This document shows, piece after piece, positions 17,195-25,646 of a DNA stretch of 39,839 nt. The notes under the pieces are model-generated. The model was not told where the DNA came from, did no database searches, and worked only from the letters and a program-made list of their open reading frames with translations. Within the stretch, counting starts at the first letter, position 1. Each line of letters starts with the position of its first letter. A program made the translations under genes and the position numbers. The stretch is from Xanthobacter aminoxidans (GTDB lineage Bacteria; Pseudomonadota; Alphaproteobacteria; Rhizobiales; Xanthobacteraceae): positions 1-39,839 of the forward strand of contig NZ_JAMJXC010000029.1 in assembly GCF_023571765.1 (NCBI RefSeq), read 5' to 3'.

Positions 17195-17225
17195 ACCGGC
17201 ATCCGCGCGGCGCGCGGATGCCGGT
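17195..17225 (-). promoter_or_regulatory. very strong intercistronic hairpin between dmfA2 and the Rieske-like gene
   Basis: ACCGGCATCCGCGC (17195-17208) is followed by GGC and the exact reverse complement (17212-17225). This makes a perfect 14-bp, GC-rich stem with a 3-base loop, between the dmfA2 stop (17243) and the next start (17173). There is no U-tract on the minus-strand side, so it is not a classical terminator. It may attenuate downstream expression or stabilise the 3' end of the urt-dmf message. Confidence 0.8.
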
Positions 17226-17242
17226 TGTTCCGTTCGACAGAC

Positions 17243-19639
17243 TCAGGTGGTGACGCCAAGCGCGGGCGACTCGTAATCCGCGCGGCCACGATGCTTGATG
17301 GCCTCCACCGGAACCGGCGGCAGCGGGCCATCCGCCGAGAACCGGTCGAGCACGTTCTTCACCAGAGTGGACACGTTGTTCCTGCACTCGTTCCACGGCA
17401 GCGAGCCGCAGAAGGCGATCGACGAGAAGGCGAAGCACGCACCGCCATTCGGCGTCTCGTGGAAGGCGATGTCACCGCGCACGCGAGGATGAACAGTGCC
17501 GTCGAGGCCCTGCTGGTTGAAGCCGAAATCCTCCATGACCAGAAGGTAGGCTTCGGTGTGACGGCCGGCCGATGTTGCTACTGCCAGCGTGTGGGGCGGA
17601 GAACCGAGCGTGACGTCGACAATGTCGAGTTCGAGGCCGGCACAGCCCCCGCCGACGAGGCCGAAATTGCCGATCGGCTCGTCATAGGAGATACCCTCGA
17701 AGGCCCAGGCCACACGCGGGTCGAGACTGTCCGGAGTCCGGCTGTAATAAGTCGAGATGTCGAAGCCTTCATTGGTCATGCCGACACCGGCGACCGAGTA
17801 GAGCGACCTGCCGCGGAAGCGCCACATGCCGCCCAGTTCGCCCGTGCCTTGGTGGTAGTACTCGCCCGGTTCGGCGCGCCAGGTGCGGATGCCGGATTCG
17901 CAGCGCCGCATCTCGGTGACGACGCCGCGCCCGAGATCGTCGTAGGCCGGATGGTACGAATGCACCCAATACCAAGCGTCGGCGCCCATATACATCAGGC
18001 GGCCGCCACGCTGCGTGTAGTTGTGCAGGGCGTCGAGCTGGGTGCCCGAATTGTGCTCGGGATGCGAGCCCGTGATGATGACGTTGTAGTTCTCGAGCCT
18101 CGCGAGACCGTCATAGGTAACGTCTTCGTCGGTGATCACGTCATACTCATAGCCCATGGTCTCCAGCCAGTAGATCAGGTGAAGATCGGCGGGATACTGC
18201 CACGGCGCCTGAGCAAGGAAGTGATCGTACTTCGGCCGAATCGACAGGATCGGGCGGAGCCGCGACGACAGGCAGATGCCCGAGCCGTCGGTGTGGGTGT
18301 CGTAGATCGAGCCGCCATATTCGCGGTGTTCCGCCAGGAACATGTTCTGGTGCTGCATGATGGGCACGCGGTACACGAACAGCTCCGCGCCGCCAGCGTT
18401 GCAGGCAACGTGCTCGTTGGCGTAGGCCATGTAGCTGATCGTCGGCACCATGACGGCGATCTTCGACTGCTCCTTGCCGATTTTCGGGACGATCCAGAAC
18501 GGGATATAGTCCTCATCGCCGTCCCGAGTCGTCAACTTCATTGCGTAGAAGCGACTCTTGATCTGTTCCGGCACGCTCCACTCAACATCCGCCTCCCAAC
18601 GGGCATTATCGACGTCGTCGTCGTGGAAATGGATCGCGCCATATTCCTTCTTGGCGTATTTCCAGTCAAAATTCTCGCCTACCCAGTTGTAACCGGTCAG
18701 CGCGCGCGTCGGGCAATTAACCAACGTCGCGTCGAAACGGTATGGGCCGTTGTCCTTGGCGACGATGGTGCTGATGCCATCCCAGAAATCCCACGCGGCA
18801 ACGATGAGGGCAGAGAGTTCACCCGTCGGGCCGGAGTTGCGGCGCTCGGTGAGACCCGGCTGCGCGCCGCCCTTCATCTGCTCGATCTCGAAGCGGGTCA
18901 GCGCCTTCTTGACGATACGCGGGCTGTCGATCTTGCCGTTGTACTTACCGGTGAACCAGACGCCGGCGGGGAGGGAGGACTTGCCCAGCGGGTCGTCGTT
19001 GATGGTCTCGACATAGGCCGCCAGAGCGACCGGAGCCGCGGTATGGACGACCTTCGTGTCGATGGTCGCCTTCACCGGCTCGATGACCGGATCGAGCGCA
19101 TAGACGATCAGCGGCTCGTGATAGAGGACAGCTTCGCCGGTCGCCGCGTCGAAGCTGGCGGCAACGAAGTGCCAGGCGTGATCACGGACCGGCACGCCCG
19201 TGGTGATCTTGTGCTCGTTGATACGGAATTCGAGGAAACCGTCCTCATTGATGAACAGGCCATAGCCCTTGCCGTCCATCCACTTGGTGACAAGCCCCTG
19301 CGCACCGTGCTTCCAGTAGCGTGGATGGGTCTTCGGCGTGGTCGGCCAGATGTGGCACTGCAGCGTGAAGCTGTCTACGTGAAACTGCGGTGCGTCCTCG
19401 ACATAGCCGTAGGAGCCGCCATGGATGATCTGCTTGCGTCCCTTGTAAGTACCGTTGGCGTCCGCGGCGACCGGCTTCTCGATGAAGCCTGGGCCACGCG
19501 GGTTGGTGTCGCCATTGATCATCTGGACGATTTCGGCTTTGAACTCCGCGGGGCCGTCGCAATTAACATAGAACTTGATCGTGTCGCCCGGATGGACGCC
19601 GAACTTGTCGGCGTAACCGGTCAGCCGCATGGCACACAT
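17243..19639 (-). CDS. dmfA2: N,N-dimethylformamidase-like large subunit
   Basis: A 798-residue homologue of the dimethylformamidase beta subunit, which hydrolyses DMF to dimethylamine and formate. A LamG-like beta-sandwich is at about 85-245. The catalytic half holds YGAIHFHDDDVDNARWEADV and YIPFWIVPK. The Paracoccus enzyme uses a Tyr-Tyr-Glu iron site. Matching segments here are ISYMAYANEH (402-410), EYGGSIYDTHTDG (440-452) and GSHPE (E528), so the metal site looks preserved. ATG at 19639 has GGAG 8 bp upstream; a longer frame reaches 19684. The small subunit gene lies just upstream. Location between a urea/amide importer and urease suggests an amide or substituted-urea substrate; DMF itself is not proven, and no dimethylamine-oxidation genes are in the window. 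Confidence 0.85.
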   Translation of the reverse strand: MCAMRLTGYADKFGVHPGDTIKFYVNCDGPAEFKAEIVQMINGDTNPRGPGFIEKPVAADANGTYKGRKQIIHGGSYGYVEDAPQFHVDSFTLQCHIWPTTPKTHPRYWKHGAQGLVTKWMDGKGYGLFINEDGFLEFRINEHKITTGVPVRDHAWHFVAASFDAATGEAVLYHEPLIVYALDPVIEPVKATIDTKVVHTAAPVALAAYVETINDDPLGKSSLPAGVWFTGKYNGKIDSPRIVKKALTRFEIEQMKGGAQPGLTERRNSGPTGELSALIVAAWDFWDGISTIVAKDNGPYRFDATLVNCPTRALTGYNWVGENFDWKYAKKEYGAIHFHDDDVDNARWEADVEWSVPEQIKSRFYAMKLTTRDGDEDYIPFWIVPKIGKEQSKIAVMVPTISYMAYANEHVACNAGGAELFVYRVPIMQHQNMFLAEHREYGGSIYDTHTDGSGICLSSRLRPILSIRPKYDHFLAQAPWQYPADLHLIYWLETMGYEYDVITDEDVTYDGLARLENYNVIITGSHPEHNSGTQLDALHNYTQRGGRLMYMGADAWYWVHSYHPAYDDLGRGVVTEMRRCESGIRTWRAEPGEYYHQGTGELGGMWRFRGRSLYSVAGVGMTNEGFDISTYYSRTPDSLDPRVAWAFEGISYDEPIGNFGLVGGGCAGLELDIVDVTLGSPPHTLAVATSAGRHTEAYLLVMEDFGFNQQGLDGTVHPRVRGDIAFHETPNGGACFAFSSIAFCGSLPWNECRNNVSTLVKNVLDRFSADGPLPPVPVEAIKHRGRADYESPALGVTT

Positions 19640-19688
19640 GGTGAAGTCTCCAAGGATGAGGCGGGCATTTGGGCATGCCGCCACCGTT

Positions 19689-19705
19689 CATGGCCGATGG
19701 CCATG
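19689..19705 (-). promoter_or_regulatory. hairpin between the two dimethylformamidase-like subunit genes
   Basis: CATGGCC-GAT-GGCCATG is a perfect 7-bp stem with a 3-base loop, in the 130-bp gap between the small-subunit stop (19770) and the large-subunit start (19639). It could tune the subunit ratio or protect the message. It is the only clear structure in that gap. Confidence 0.55.
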
Positions 19706-19769
19706 CGTACAGAACCAATATTGAAGCCGAGTTGAGAGGTCTGATGCCGGTTTGCGCGAGATCAGTGTG

Positions 19770-20252
19770 TTAAGTCACCGGCCAGTTATCATCCCTATGT
19801 TTCCACCCTTCGTGGAAATTCTCGGGCATTCCTGCTGTCTCGGGAAGTTCGTCCAGCCGCATCAGGAAGATGGCGTGCTGAATCTCTTGCTCGTCCGCGT
19901 AAACTTGGTCGTCGACGAACTTCGGCGGAACGCCGCGAATGCCAGAAAGGCGGCCGATACGCCATTCGGCATCAACCTTGGTGCAGATGACGACAAGCTT
20001 GCCCTTCGGCGATTCTCCGCGCATGCGCAGCAGCACGCGGCGAAGGTCCGGGTTTTCGTGCACACCACCCGTGACGACCGTGGTGTCGCCAGGAGTCTCG
20101 CATTTCAGCACCGAGAAGCCTGCCACTCCCTTCATGGAGTCGACGCACTCCCTGTGCTGCTTAATCATGGCCTCCCGCGCGGGCGTACCCTTCTTCGGAA
20201 TCGGAATCATCGCCAATTTCTCCGTCTTGATCGAAGAAACGCCGCCGAACAT
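19770..20252 (-). CDS. dmfA1: N,N-dimethylformamidase-like small subunit
   Basis: A 160-residue protein. Its C-terminal part, VYADEQEIQHAIFLMRLDEL, resembles the end of the DMFase alpha subunit (an EEEAMHAVFLRRIED-type helix). The order small then large subunit is the same as in known dmfA1A2 operons. The protein is longer than the 132-residue Paracoccus subunit, and its N-terminal half (IPIPKKGTPAREAMIKQHR onward) is quite divergent. ATG at 20252 is taken; GTG at 20255 and an ATG at MIPIPKK (about 15 codons later) are alternatives. The 139-bp gap to the urtE end contains CTAG motifs, so a separate promoter is possible. Confidence 0.75.
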   Translation of the reverse strand: MFGGVSSIKTEKLAMIPIPKKGTPAREAMIKQHRECVDSMKGVAGFSVLKCETPGDTTVVTGGVHENPDLRRVLLRMRGESPKGKLVVICTKVDAEWRIGRLSGIRGVPPKFVDDQVYADEQEIQHAIFLMRLDELPETAGMPENFHEGWKHRDDNWPVT

Positions 20253-20336
20253 CACAGATCGTCATGACGGCTGACGCAGGACCCTTGAATTCGACGCGTT
20301 AGGTCGACAAGCCCTTAGTTTAGAATTTGACTCAAT

Positions 20337-20349
20337 CTAGATGTTTCGT
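20337..20349. promoter_or_regulatory. CTAGATGTTTCGT motif upstream of dmfA1
   Basis: CTAGATGTTTCGT recurs with one change (CTAGACGTTTCGT) at 25647-25659 between urtA and the response regulator gene. Here it overlaps a possible minus-strand -35 hexamer TTGACG at 20347-20352. It is a candidate binding site for the neighbouring NarL-type regulator. Confidence 0.45.
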
Positions 20350-20370
20350 CAATAACATTTGAAGCGACGC

Positions 20371-20395
20371 CTAGATATTTAGTTGTTAAATCTAG
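20371..20395 (-). terminator. AT-rich stem-loop overlapping the urtE stop codon
   Basis: CTAGAT at 20371 and ATCTAG at 20390-20395 form the base of an almost complete inverted repeat (with TTTA/TAAA continuing inward and one bulge). It overlaps the urtE stop at 20392-20394. There is no U-run after it, so it may be a weak terminator or processing site, or an operator, since it also contains the CTAGAT motif. Confidence 0.4.
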
Positions 20396-21096
20396 ATAGT
20401 CATGTGCCGCTCGACCAAGGTGTCGGTCATCTCTGTCATCGGCCCCTCGGCGACGACGCGTCCATTGTCAACCATGAGGAACGCGTCGCCGAGCTTGCGG
20501 GCCACCTTGATGTGCTGCTCGGTCACGATCAGGCTAATGCCGAGCTCGCGGTTCAGCATCTTCAGGATCTCGCCGATCTCGTGGACGATGTTCGGCTGGA
20601 TGCCTTCGGTCGGCTCGTCGAGCAGTAGGATCTGCGGATCCACCGCCAGCGCGCGGGCAATGGCGAGTTGCTGCTTCTGCCCGCCGGACAGTAGCCCGGC
20701 GCGACGATCGAGGTTGTCCTTGAGATAGGGGAATATCCGCAGGCAGATTTCCGGGATGTCGCCAGACTTGTCGGGGCGCGCAAAGGTCCCGAGCAGAATG
20801 TTCTCGCGAACCGTGAAGTTCGACAGGATGCCGCGCCCCTGAGGCACGTAGCCAAGGCCGTAAGTGGCCCGCACATGCGTCGGCTTGCCGCGCAGTTCTG
20901 TATCGTTGATGCGGATTGCGCCTACCGAGCGATCCGTCAGCCCCATGATGGTGCGCATGAGTGTGGTCTTGCCCACGCCGTTGCGCCCGAGCACACACAG
21001 ACACCGGCCCTTCTCGATCCTGAAGGAGAAGTCTTTCAGGATGCGGGTCGCACCGTAATAGGACGTAACGTTGTTGAAGCTTAGCAATGCGCTCAT
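20392..21096 (-). CDS. urtE: urea/short-chain amide ABC transporter ATPase UrtE
   Basis: A 234-residue ATPase. Walker A is LGRNGVGKTTLM (about 36-47), the signature LSGGQKQQLAIARAL, Walker B ILLLDEPTEGIQP, and the H-loop Gln/His in VTEQH. The Glu-Gly-Ile-Gln-Pro run after Walker B is typical of UrtE/LivF-type subunits. ATG at 21096 overlaps the urtD stop by ATGA. With UrtD it energises the UrtBC permease. It ends just before the dmfA1 leader. Confidence 0.92.
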   Translation of the reverse strand: MSALLSFNNVTSYYGATRILKDFSFRIEKGRCLCVLGRNGVGKTTLMRTIMGLTDRSVGAIRINDTELRGKPTHVRATYGLGYVPQGRGILSNFTVRENILLGTFARPDKSGDIPEICLRIFPYLKDNLDRRAGLLSGGQKQQLAIARALAVDPQILLLDEPTEGIQPNIVHEIGEILKMLNRELGISLIVTEQHIKVARKLGDAFLMVDNGRVVAEGPMTEMTDTLVERHMTI

Positions 21097-21851
21097 GCCA
21101 CCTCCTGCTCGCCGAGATAGACGTCCCGCACCCGCAGGTCCGCCTCGATCTCCTGGATCGAACCCTGGGCGAGCAGCGATCCCATGTGCATCACGACAAC
21201 GACGTCGGCGATCTCGCGGACGAAGCCCATGTCATGCTCGACCACCAGCAACGTTGCTGACTTGCGCAAATCCTTGAAGATTCGCGCCGTCTTCTCGATC
21301 TCACTCTCGGTCATGCCGGCGATCGGCTCGTCCATCAGCAGCAGCCGAGGCTCCTGCATGAGGACCATGCCGATCTCGAGCCACTGTGTCTCACCATGGG
21401 AGAGGATGCCGGCGCGCTCCTTCAGCCGACCCGTCAGGCCAGCAAGGGTTGCGACCTCGTCGAGCTTGGCGGTCAGCCCCGGCTTGTGAAACTTCAACAG
21501 ATTGCGGAACGGATTGGTCTGGCGGCTGTAGGCGACCTCGAGGTTCTGTCGCACGCTCATGTCGCGGAGCACGGCCGGCACCTGAAACTTGCGGCCGATG
21601 CCGGCCCGCGCGATCAGGTGTTCGTGTTTGGCGGTAATATCTTCATTCGCAAATATTATCTTTCCGGAAGTCGGCTTGATCCGGCCCGTGATGAGATCCA
21701 TCGTCGTCGTTTTTCCGGCACCGTTCGGGCCGACTAGGCAGCACACCGTGCCCTCGACGACTTCCATGCTGAAGTCGTTGATGACTTTGGTCGTGTCGAA
21801 ACTCTTCGAGAGGCGTTGGATTTCGAGAAGACCAGACATGGCGTCGTTCAC
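21093..21851 (-). CDS. urtD: urea/short-chain amide ABC transporter ATPase UrtD
   Basis: A 252-residue ATPase of the UrtD/LivG type. Walker A is LVGPNGAGKTTTMDLITG, the signature-like segment LSHGETQWLEIGMVLMQEP (the UrtD form of LSGGQ) and Walker B LLLMDEPIAGMTESEIEKT. GTG at 21851 overlaps the urtC stop as GTGA. An in-frame ATG at 21839 (MSGLLEIQRL) is an equally good start by family comparison. It couples to urtE by ATGA. Confidence 0.92.
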   Translation of the reverse strand: MNDAMSGLLEIQRLSKSFDTTKVINDFSMEVVEGTVCCLVGPNGAGKTTTMDLITGRIKPTSGKIIFANEDITAKHEHLIARAGIGRKFQVPAVLRDMSVRQNLEVAYSRQTNPFRNLLKFHKPGLTAKLDEVATLAGLTGRLKERAGILSHGETQWLEIGMVLMQEPRLLLMDEPIAGMTESEIEKTARIFKDLRKSATLLVVEHDMGFVREIADVVVVMHMGSLLAQGSIQEIEADLRVRDVYLGEQEVA

Positions 21852-22948
21852 TCGGCTGGCAGTGGCCTGCCGCCGTCCGGCGCAGGCGAGGAGGTCGGAT
21901 CCGGGCGCGCAAGTAGGCCGAGTGCCACCTCAAGAAGGCTGGCGAGGCCGTTCGGCAGGAACCGGACCACGACGATGAAGAAGCCACCCAGGATCAGTAG
22001 CCAGGTCGCGAGGAAGGTGTCACCGAGATAGCTCTGGGCCCCCTGGATGATTAAGGCACCGAGGATCGAGCCGAGCAGCGAGTGGCGGCCGCCGATGGCT
22101 GCCCAGATGACGATCGAGAGGCTGAAGCCGACATCCATCTGGGCCGGCGAGACATACTGCACCAGCATCACCCAGCAACAGCCCGCGACCGCGGCGATGA
22201 GGCCGGAGATCGTGTAGATCACCGTCTCGTAGCCGGCGACGCTATAGCCGAGGAAGCGCACGCGCTCGCTGTCGTCGCGGATCGCCTGCGTGACGAGGCC
22301 GAACGAACTCTGGGTGATGAGCTTGGCCAGGAACGTCGCCCCTGTCAGAAAGAACAACACGACCCAGTAGGCGGTGGGGCTGTAAGGGTCGACCTCCACG
22401 CCGGCAAACTGGAAGGCGGAGGGCGGCGTCAGGCCATTGACGCCACCGGTATAGGCCTGCCGGTCGAGAATGATGGTGTAGAACGCCGAAAGCATGGCGA
22501 GCGTCATGATGGCGAAGAACGGTCCGGACACGCGCGCGCGGAACATGATGCCGCCAAATGCGGCGCAGAACAGTGTCGGCACGGTCACCGCCAGGATGAG
22601 CCCGAGCAGCGTGCTTTGGAAGGGTTGCCAGAGCAGCGGCAGGTAATCGAGGCTGTTGTTGAGCATGAACGGCGGAATCGGATTGGATTCGGTCTGACTC
22701 TGCATCTGCATGGTCATTGCCATGCCGTAGGCGCCGAGGCCGAAGGCGATGCCCTGGCCGAGGTTGAGGATGCCCCCGAAGCCCCAGCAGAGGCTGATCG
22801 AGAGGGCCAGCATGCCGTAGACGCAGTAGGTGGCGAACTGGTTCAGCAGGAAGCTGTCGCCCACCATGTTCGGGATGATCGCGAGCGCCGCGAAGAACGC
22901 GACATACACGACCCACTGCGCGATCTTGTTGTGATAGAGGTTGCCCAT
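21848..22948 (-). CDS. urtC: urea/short-chain amide ABC transporter permease UrtC
   Basis: A 366-residue LivM-type permease with about nine to ten membrane segments. UrtC signatures are CWGFGGILNLGQGIAFGLGAY and the loop FLGYSVAGYETVIYTISG, preceded by QAIRDDSERVRF (the EAA-like ATPase contact). A 45-bp gap follows urtB, and the stop overlaps urtD. It forms the channel together with UrtB. Confidence 0.92.
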   Translation of the reverse strand: MGNLYHNKIAQWVVYVAFFAALAIIPNMVGDSFLLNQFATYCVYGMLALSISLCWGFGGILNLGQGIAFGLGAYGMAMTMQMQSQTESNPIPPFMLNNSLDYLPLLWQPFQSTLLGLILAVTVPTLFCAAFGGIMFRARVSGPFFAIMTLAMLSAFYTIILDRQAYTGGVNGLTPPSAFQFAGVEVDPYSPTAYWVVLFFLTGATFLAKLITQSSFGLVTQAIRDDSERVRFLGYSVAGYETVIYTISGLIAAVAGCCWVMLVQYVSPAQMDVGFSLSIVIWAAIGGRHSLLGSILGALIIQGAQSYLGDTFLATWLLILGGFFIVVVRFLPNGLASLLEVALGLLARPDPTSSPAPDGGRPLPAE

Positions 22949-22993
22949 GATCTCAGACCCGTGCTGGCGCGGTGTTGCGGACGACGGTGGCGG

Positions 22994-23869
22994 TCATCGC
23001 CGAGCCCCCGACTGCGCAAACAGGCCCTGTGGACGGAAGCGCAGGAAGGCGACGATCAGCACGAAAATGATGAAGCGGGCGAGGGTGTCGTTGGTGAAGA
23101 AGGCGAAGACCGACTGCATTTCGCCGGTCACGCCGCTCGCCACCACGCTTCCCGCCAGCGAGCCGCCGCCCACGACCACCATGAGGAAGGCCTGCACGAC
23201 GTAGCTTGCGCCCATCGTCGGCAGCACGATCGCCAGCACTCCGAAGAGGGCCCCGGCAACGCCGGCCAGCCCGGCGCCCAGGGCGAAGGTCAGCATGTAG
23301 ATGCGGCCGGAATTGATGCCGAACGCCGCAGCCATTTCCTTGTTCTGCATGACCGCGCGCACCTGCACGCCGAAGCGCGTCTTGTAGAACAGCAGCCACA
23401 GCGCGAGGACCAGCAGCACAGTGACCAGCAGGACGACGATGCGGAACGCGGAAACCGACACCGAGCCCAGCATCACGTTGCTCTGGAAAATTTCCGGCAC
23501 CGCGAGATATTTCGGGTCACTGCCGAAGATCAGCCGAACGCCCTGCATCAGCACCAGCGAGACGCCATAGGTCGCCAGCAGCGTGTCCAGCGGGCGACTG
23601 TAGAGATAGCGGATCAGGCCACGCTCCAGCGCCAGCCCCACCAGGGCGACGACGACAAAAGAGGCTGGCAGGCACAGCAGGTAGGGCAGTCCCAGGTAGA
23701 ACTGCAGCATGTAGGAACTGTAGGCACCAAGCATGATCAGTTCGCCATGCGCCATGTTTATGACACCGGCCGTACCGTAAATGATCGTCAGGCCGAGCGC
23801 GGCGATCAACCAGATGCTGGCGATGCTCACGCCGAGAATGAGTGCGTTCAGAAGCGAACCGAGATCCAT
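22994..23869 (-). CDS. urtB: urea/short-chain amide ABC transporter permease UrtB
   Basis: A 291-residue LivH-type permease. The N-terminus LNALILGVSIASIWLIAALGLTIIYG is followed by GVINMAHGELIMLGAY, the family hallmark. The ATPase-contact loop VQVRAVMQNKEMAAAFGIN is present. ATG at 23869 (MDLGSLL) is chosen; a longer frame to 23953 lacks family similarity. The 113-bp space after urtA is larger than elsewhere in the operon, as is usual after a highly expressed binding-protein gene. Confidence 0.92.
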   Translation of the reverse strand: MDLGSLLNALILGVSIASIWLIAALGLTIIYGTAGVINMAHGELIMLGAYSSYMLQFYLGLPYLLCLPASFVVVALVGLALERGLIRYLYSRPLDTLLATYGVSLVLMQGVRLIFGSDPKYLAVPEIFQSNVMLGSVSVSAFRIVVLLVTVLLVLALWLLFYKTRFGVQVRAVMQNKEMAAAFGINSGRIYMLTFALGAGLAGVAGALFGVLAIVLPTMGASYVVQAFLMVVVGGGSLAGSVVASGVTGEMQSVFAFFTNDTLARFIIFVLIVAFLRFRPQGLFAQSGARR

Positions 23870-23982
23870 TGAACCGTATCCGTTGCGCCCTTGCGGGCCA
23901 TCCGCGCCGCAGAGGTGGCGCACCCAGTCATGAAACGCCGGCAGGGGCGCCACGGCGCGCGACGCTGCAGGGCCTGTTCATT

Positions 23983-25290
23983 TCAGATGACGCTCTTGCG
24001 GATCTTGCCGTCCGGCGCCTTCAGGCCGTCCTTGGTGCACAAGCCGACGTCCGGGTAGATTGAGTACGGATCAGGAGCGACGTGCTTCTCGGCGGCCTTC
24101 ACGATCTTGAAGGTACCATCGGCCTGGCACTGGCCGATCTTCGGCTTTAGCCAGGTGTTGAAGTTGTTTTCGTCGATCCAGATCAGGCCTTCTGGCGAGA
24201 CGTCGTCCTCGACTCGGATGCCACCGGAATGGTCACGAATGATGCGCGGGGTGACGTTCTCGAAGCCCACGGCGGCGGCGGCCTTCTCGAAGCCGGCCTT
24301 GAACACGTAGGCCGACGTGTATGTCTCCTCCATGTTGTAGTGGGTGGTGCCGTTTTTGCCGTACTTGCTCTTTAGGAAGCTCTCGACGAACTTCTGGTTG
24401 GTCGGGGTGTCGAGCGACTGGAAATACGGCGCGGACAGGAAATGGCCGGCGCCGAATTCCGCTCCCATGGCCCGCGTCTCGATCTCGCCGGTGGTCAGGG
24501 AGGCGATCGGCATCTTGTCGACCTTGAAGCCCTCCTGCTTGAACTGCTTGTGGAAGGCGATGTCGGACGCGCCGACGACCGTCGAGAAGATGAAGTCGGG
24601 GTTGGCGTCGCGGATCTTGTTGAGGAGCGGCCCGAACTCGGAGCTGCTGAGCGGGATGTATTCCTCGCCGAGCAACTCGCCGCCAGCCTTCTCGAGCCAC
24701 ACCTTAGCGTTCTTGTTCGATTCCTTCGGCCACACATAGTTCGAGCCGACGAAGAACACGCGCTTGCCGAACTGCTGCACCATGAAGGGGATGAGGTCCT
24801 GCGAATGCTGATTCGCGAGCGGCCCGGTGCAGATCGTGTTCTGCGTGCACTCGGCCCCTTCATAGCAGGTTGGATAGTACAGAAGATGATCGCGCTGCAT
24901 CACCGTCGGCAAGATCGCCTTTCGGCTCGCCGAGGTGTAGCAGCCGAACAGCGCGATGACCTTGTCGCGCAGGATGAGTTCCTTGGCCTTTTCCGAATAG
25001 ACGGCGAAGTCCGATTTCGCGTCGACGATCACCGGCTCGATCGGCAGGCCGGCCACGCCGCCCGCCTTGTTGATCTCGTCGATAGCGTACTGCATGACGA
25101 GCGCGGAGTCCTCCTCAGGAACGGCGAGCGAACCGGTGAGAGAGAACAACAGGCCGACCTTGATCGGCTCGCCCTTCTTCAGGGTCGCTCCCCAGGCCTC
25201 GCTGGACTCGGGAATCCAGAGTTGGGGCAGACTAACAGCTGCGGCAGCGGCGGCGGTCGACTTAAGTATGTTACGGCGTGTGATCTTCAT
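23983..25290 (-). CDS. urtA: Tat-exported urea/short-chain amide binding protein (UrtA/FmdD type)
   Basis: A 435-residue periplasmic binding protein of the Peripla_BP_5/6 (type 1) fold. The N-terminus ITRRNILKSTAAAAAAV is a twin-arginine signal. The mature part has IKVGLLFSLTGSLAVPE, DEINKAGGVAGLPIEP, LFGCYTSASRKAILPTV, YYPTCYEGAECTQN and FVGSNYVWPKESN, all characteristic of UrtA and of FmdD from Methylophilus, which serves urea and short-chain amides. Ligand choice cannot be settled between them. It heads the minus-strand cluster; a candidate promoter and operator lie at 25360-25405. It probably supplies the substrate for the DMFase-like enzyme and urease. Confidence 0.92.
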   Translation of the reverse strand: MKITRRNILKSTAAAAAAVSLPQLWIPESSEAWGATLKKGEPIKVGLLFSLTGSLAVPEEDSALVMQYAIDEINKAGGVAGLPIEPVIVDAKSDFAVYSEKAKELILRDKVIALFGCYTSASRKAILPTVMQRDHLLYYPTCYEGAECTQNTICTGPLANQHSQDLIPFMVQQFGKRVFFVGSNYVWPKESNKNAKVWLEKAGGELLGEEYIPLSSSEFGPLLNKIRDANPDFIFSTVVGASDIAFHKQFKQEGFKVDKMPIASLTTGEIETRAMGAEFGAGHFLSAPYFQSLDTPTNQKFVESFLKSKYGKNGTTHYNMEETYTSAYVFKAGFEKAAAAVGFENVTPRIIRDHSGGIRVEDDVSPEGLIWIDENNFNTWLKPKIGQCQADGTFKIVKAAEKHVAPDPYSIYPDVGLCTKDGLKAPDGKIRKSVI

Positions 25291-25359
25291 ATCTGTGACC
25301 CCTCGGACATCCCGCGCTGAATGGGCATTTCATCTATCTGTCCGGGCGCCTAATCGCCG

Positions 25360-25376
25360 CTAGACCATATATCTAG
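25360..25376 (-). promoter_or_regulatory. operator-like palindrome just downstream of the putative urtA -10 box
   Basis: CTAGACCATATATCTAG has perfect 5-bp arms (CTAGA/TCTAG) with a 7-base spacer. It lies immediately downstream of the proposed -10 at 25377-25382, where it would cover the transcription start. It contains two copies of the CTAGA motif seen elsewhere in the control regions. Confidence 0.55.
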
Positions 25377-25405
25377 ACGATAGGTTTGGCTCGCGATGGC
25401 GTCAA
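25377..25405 (-). promoter_or_regulatory. urtA: candidate sigma70-type promoter for urtABCDE
   Basis: On the minus strand, -35 TTGACG (25405-25400) is separated by 17 bp from -10 TATCGT (25382-25377). The start would fall near 25370, giving a leader of about 80 bases before the urtA ATG at 25290. The -35 matches 5 of 6 and the -10 matches 4 of 6 consensus bases. Confidence 0.45.
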
Positions 25406-25646
25406 TGCCTTTTCGCTGGAGTTATCGAAGTTTCTTCTGACGATCAGATTCTGCATGAACTGGTGCCAAGACGGTGGTTGCAATCTGGGCAACTGCCTCT
25501 CTCTTAAGCGAATTCCTGTACGATCCTGCGGTCAGGTAGTCCGCCATACGGTTCGTCTCTCCCGCAGGTTGCGCGCTCTCTTGCTAGCTACGCCCCACCT
25601 GCCCCAGAAAGTGGATGCGACACCGCCTGGGGTCGGCACGTCGAAG

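Noticed and set aside
16400-19735. 1111-codon plus-strand open frame
   Set aside because: It is exactly opposite dmfA2 and the Rieske-like gene, which have clear family motifs. Composition (Asp/Arg/Val/Ala-rich) is typical of a shadow frame.
22082-23872. 596-codon plus-strand frame rich in His, Gln and Glu
   Set aside because: Antisense to urtB and urtC, which have unmistakable permease motifs.
25441-25500. possible sigma54 promoter (TGGTGCC...TTGCA)
   Set aside because: The GG and GC dinucleotides are not separated by the required 10 bp.
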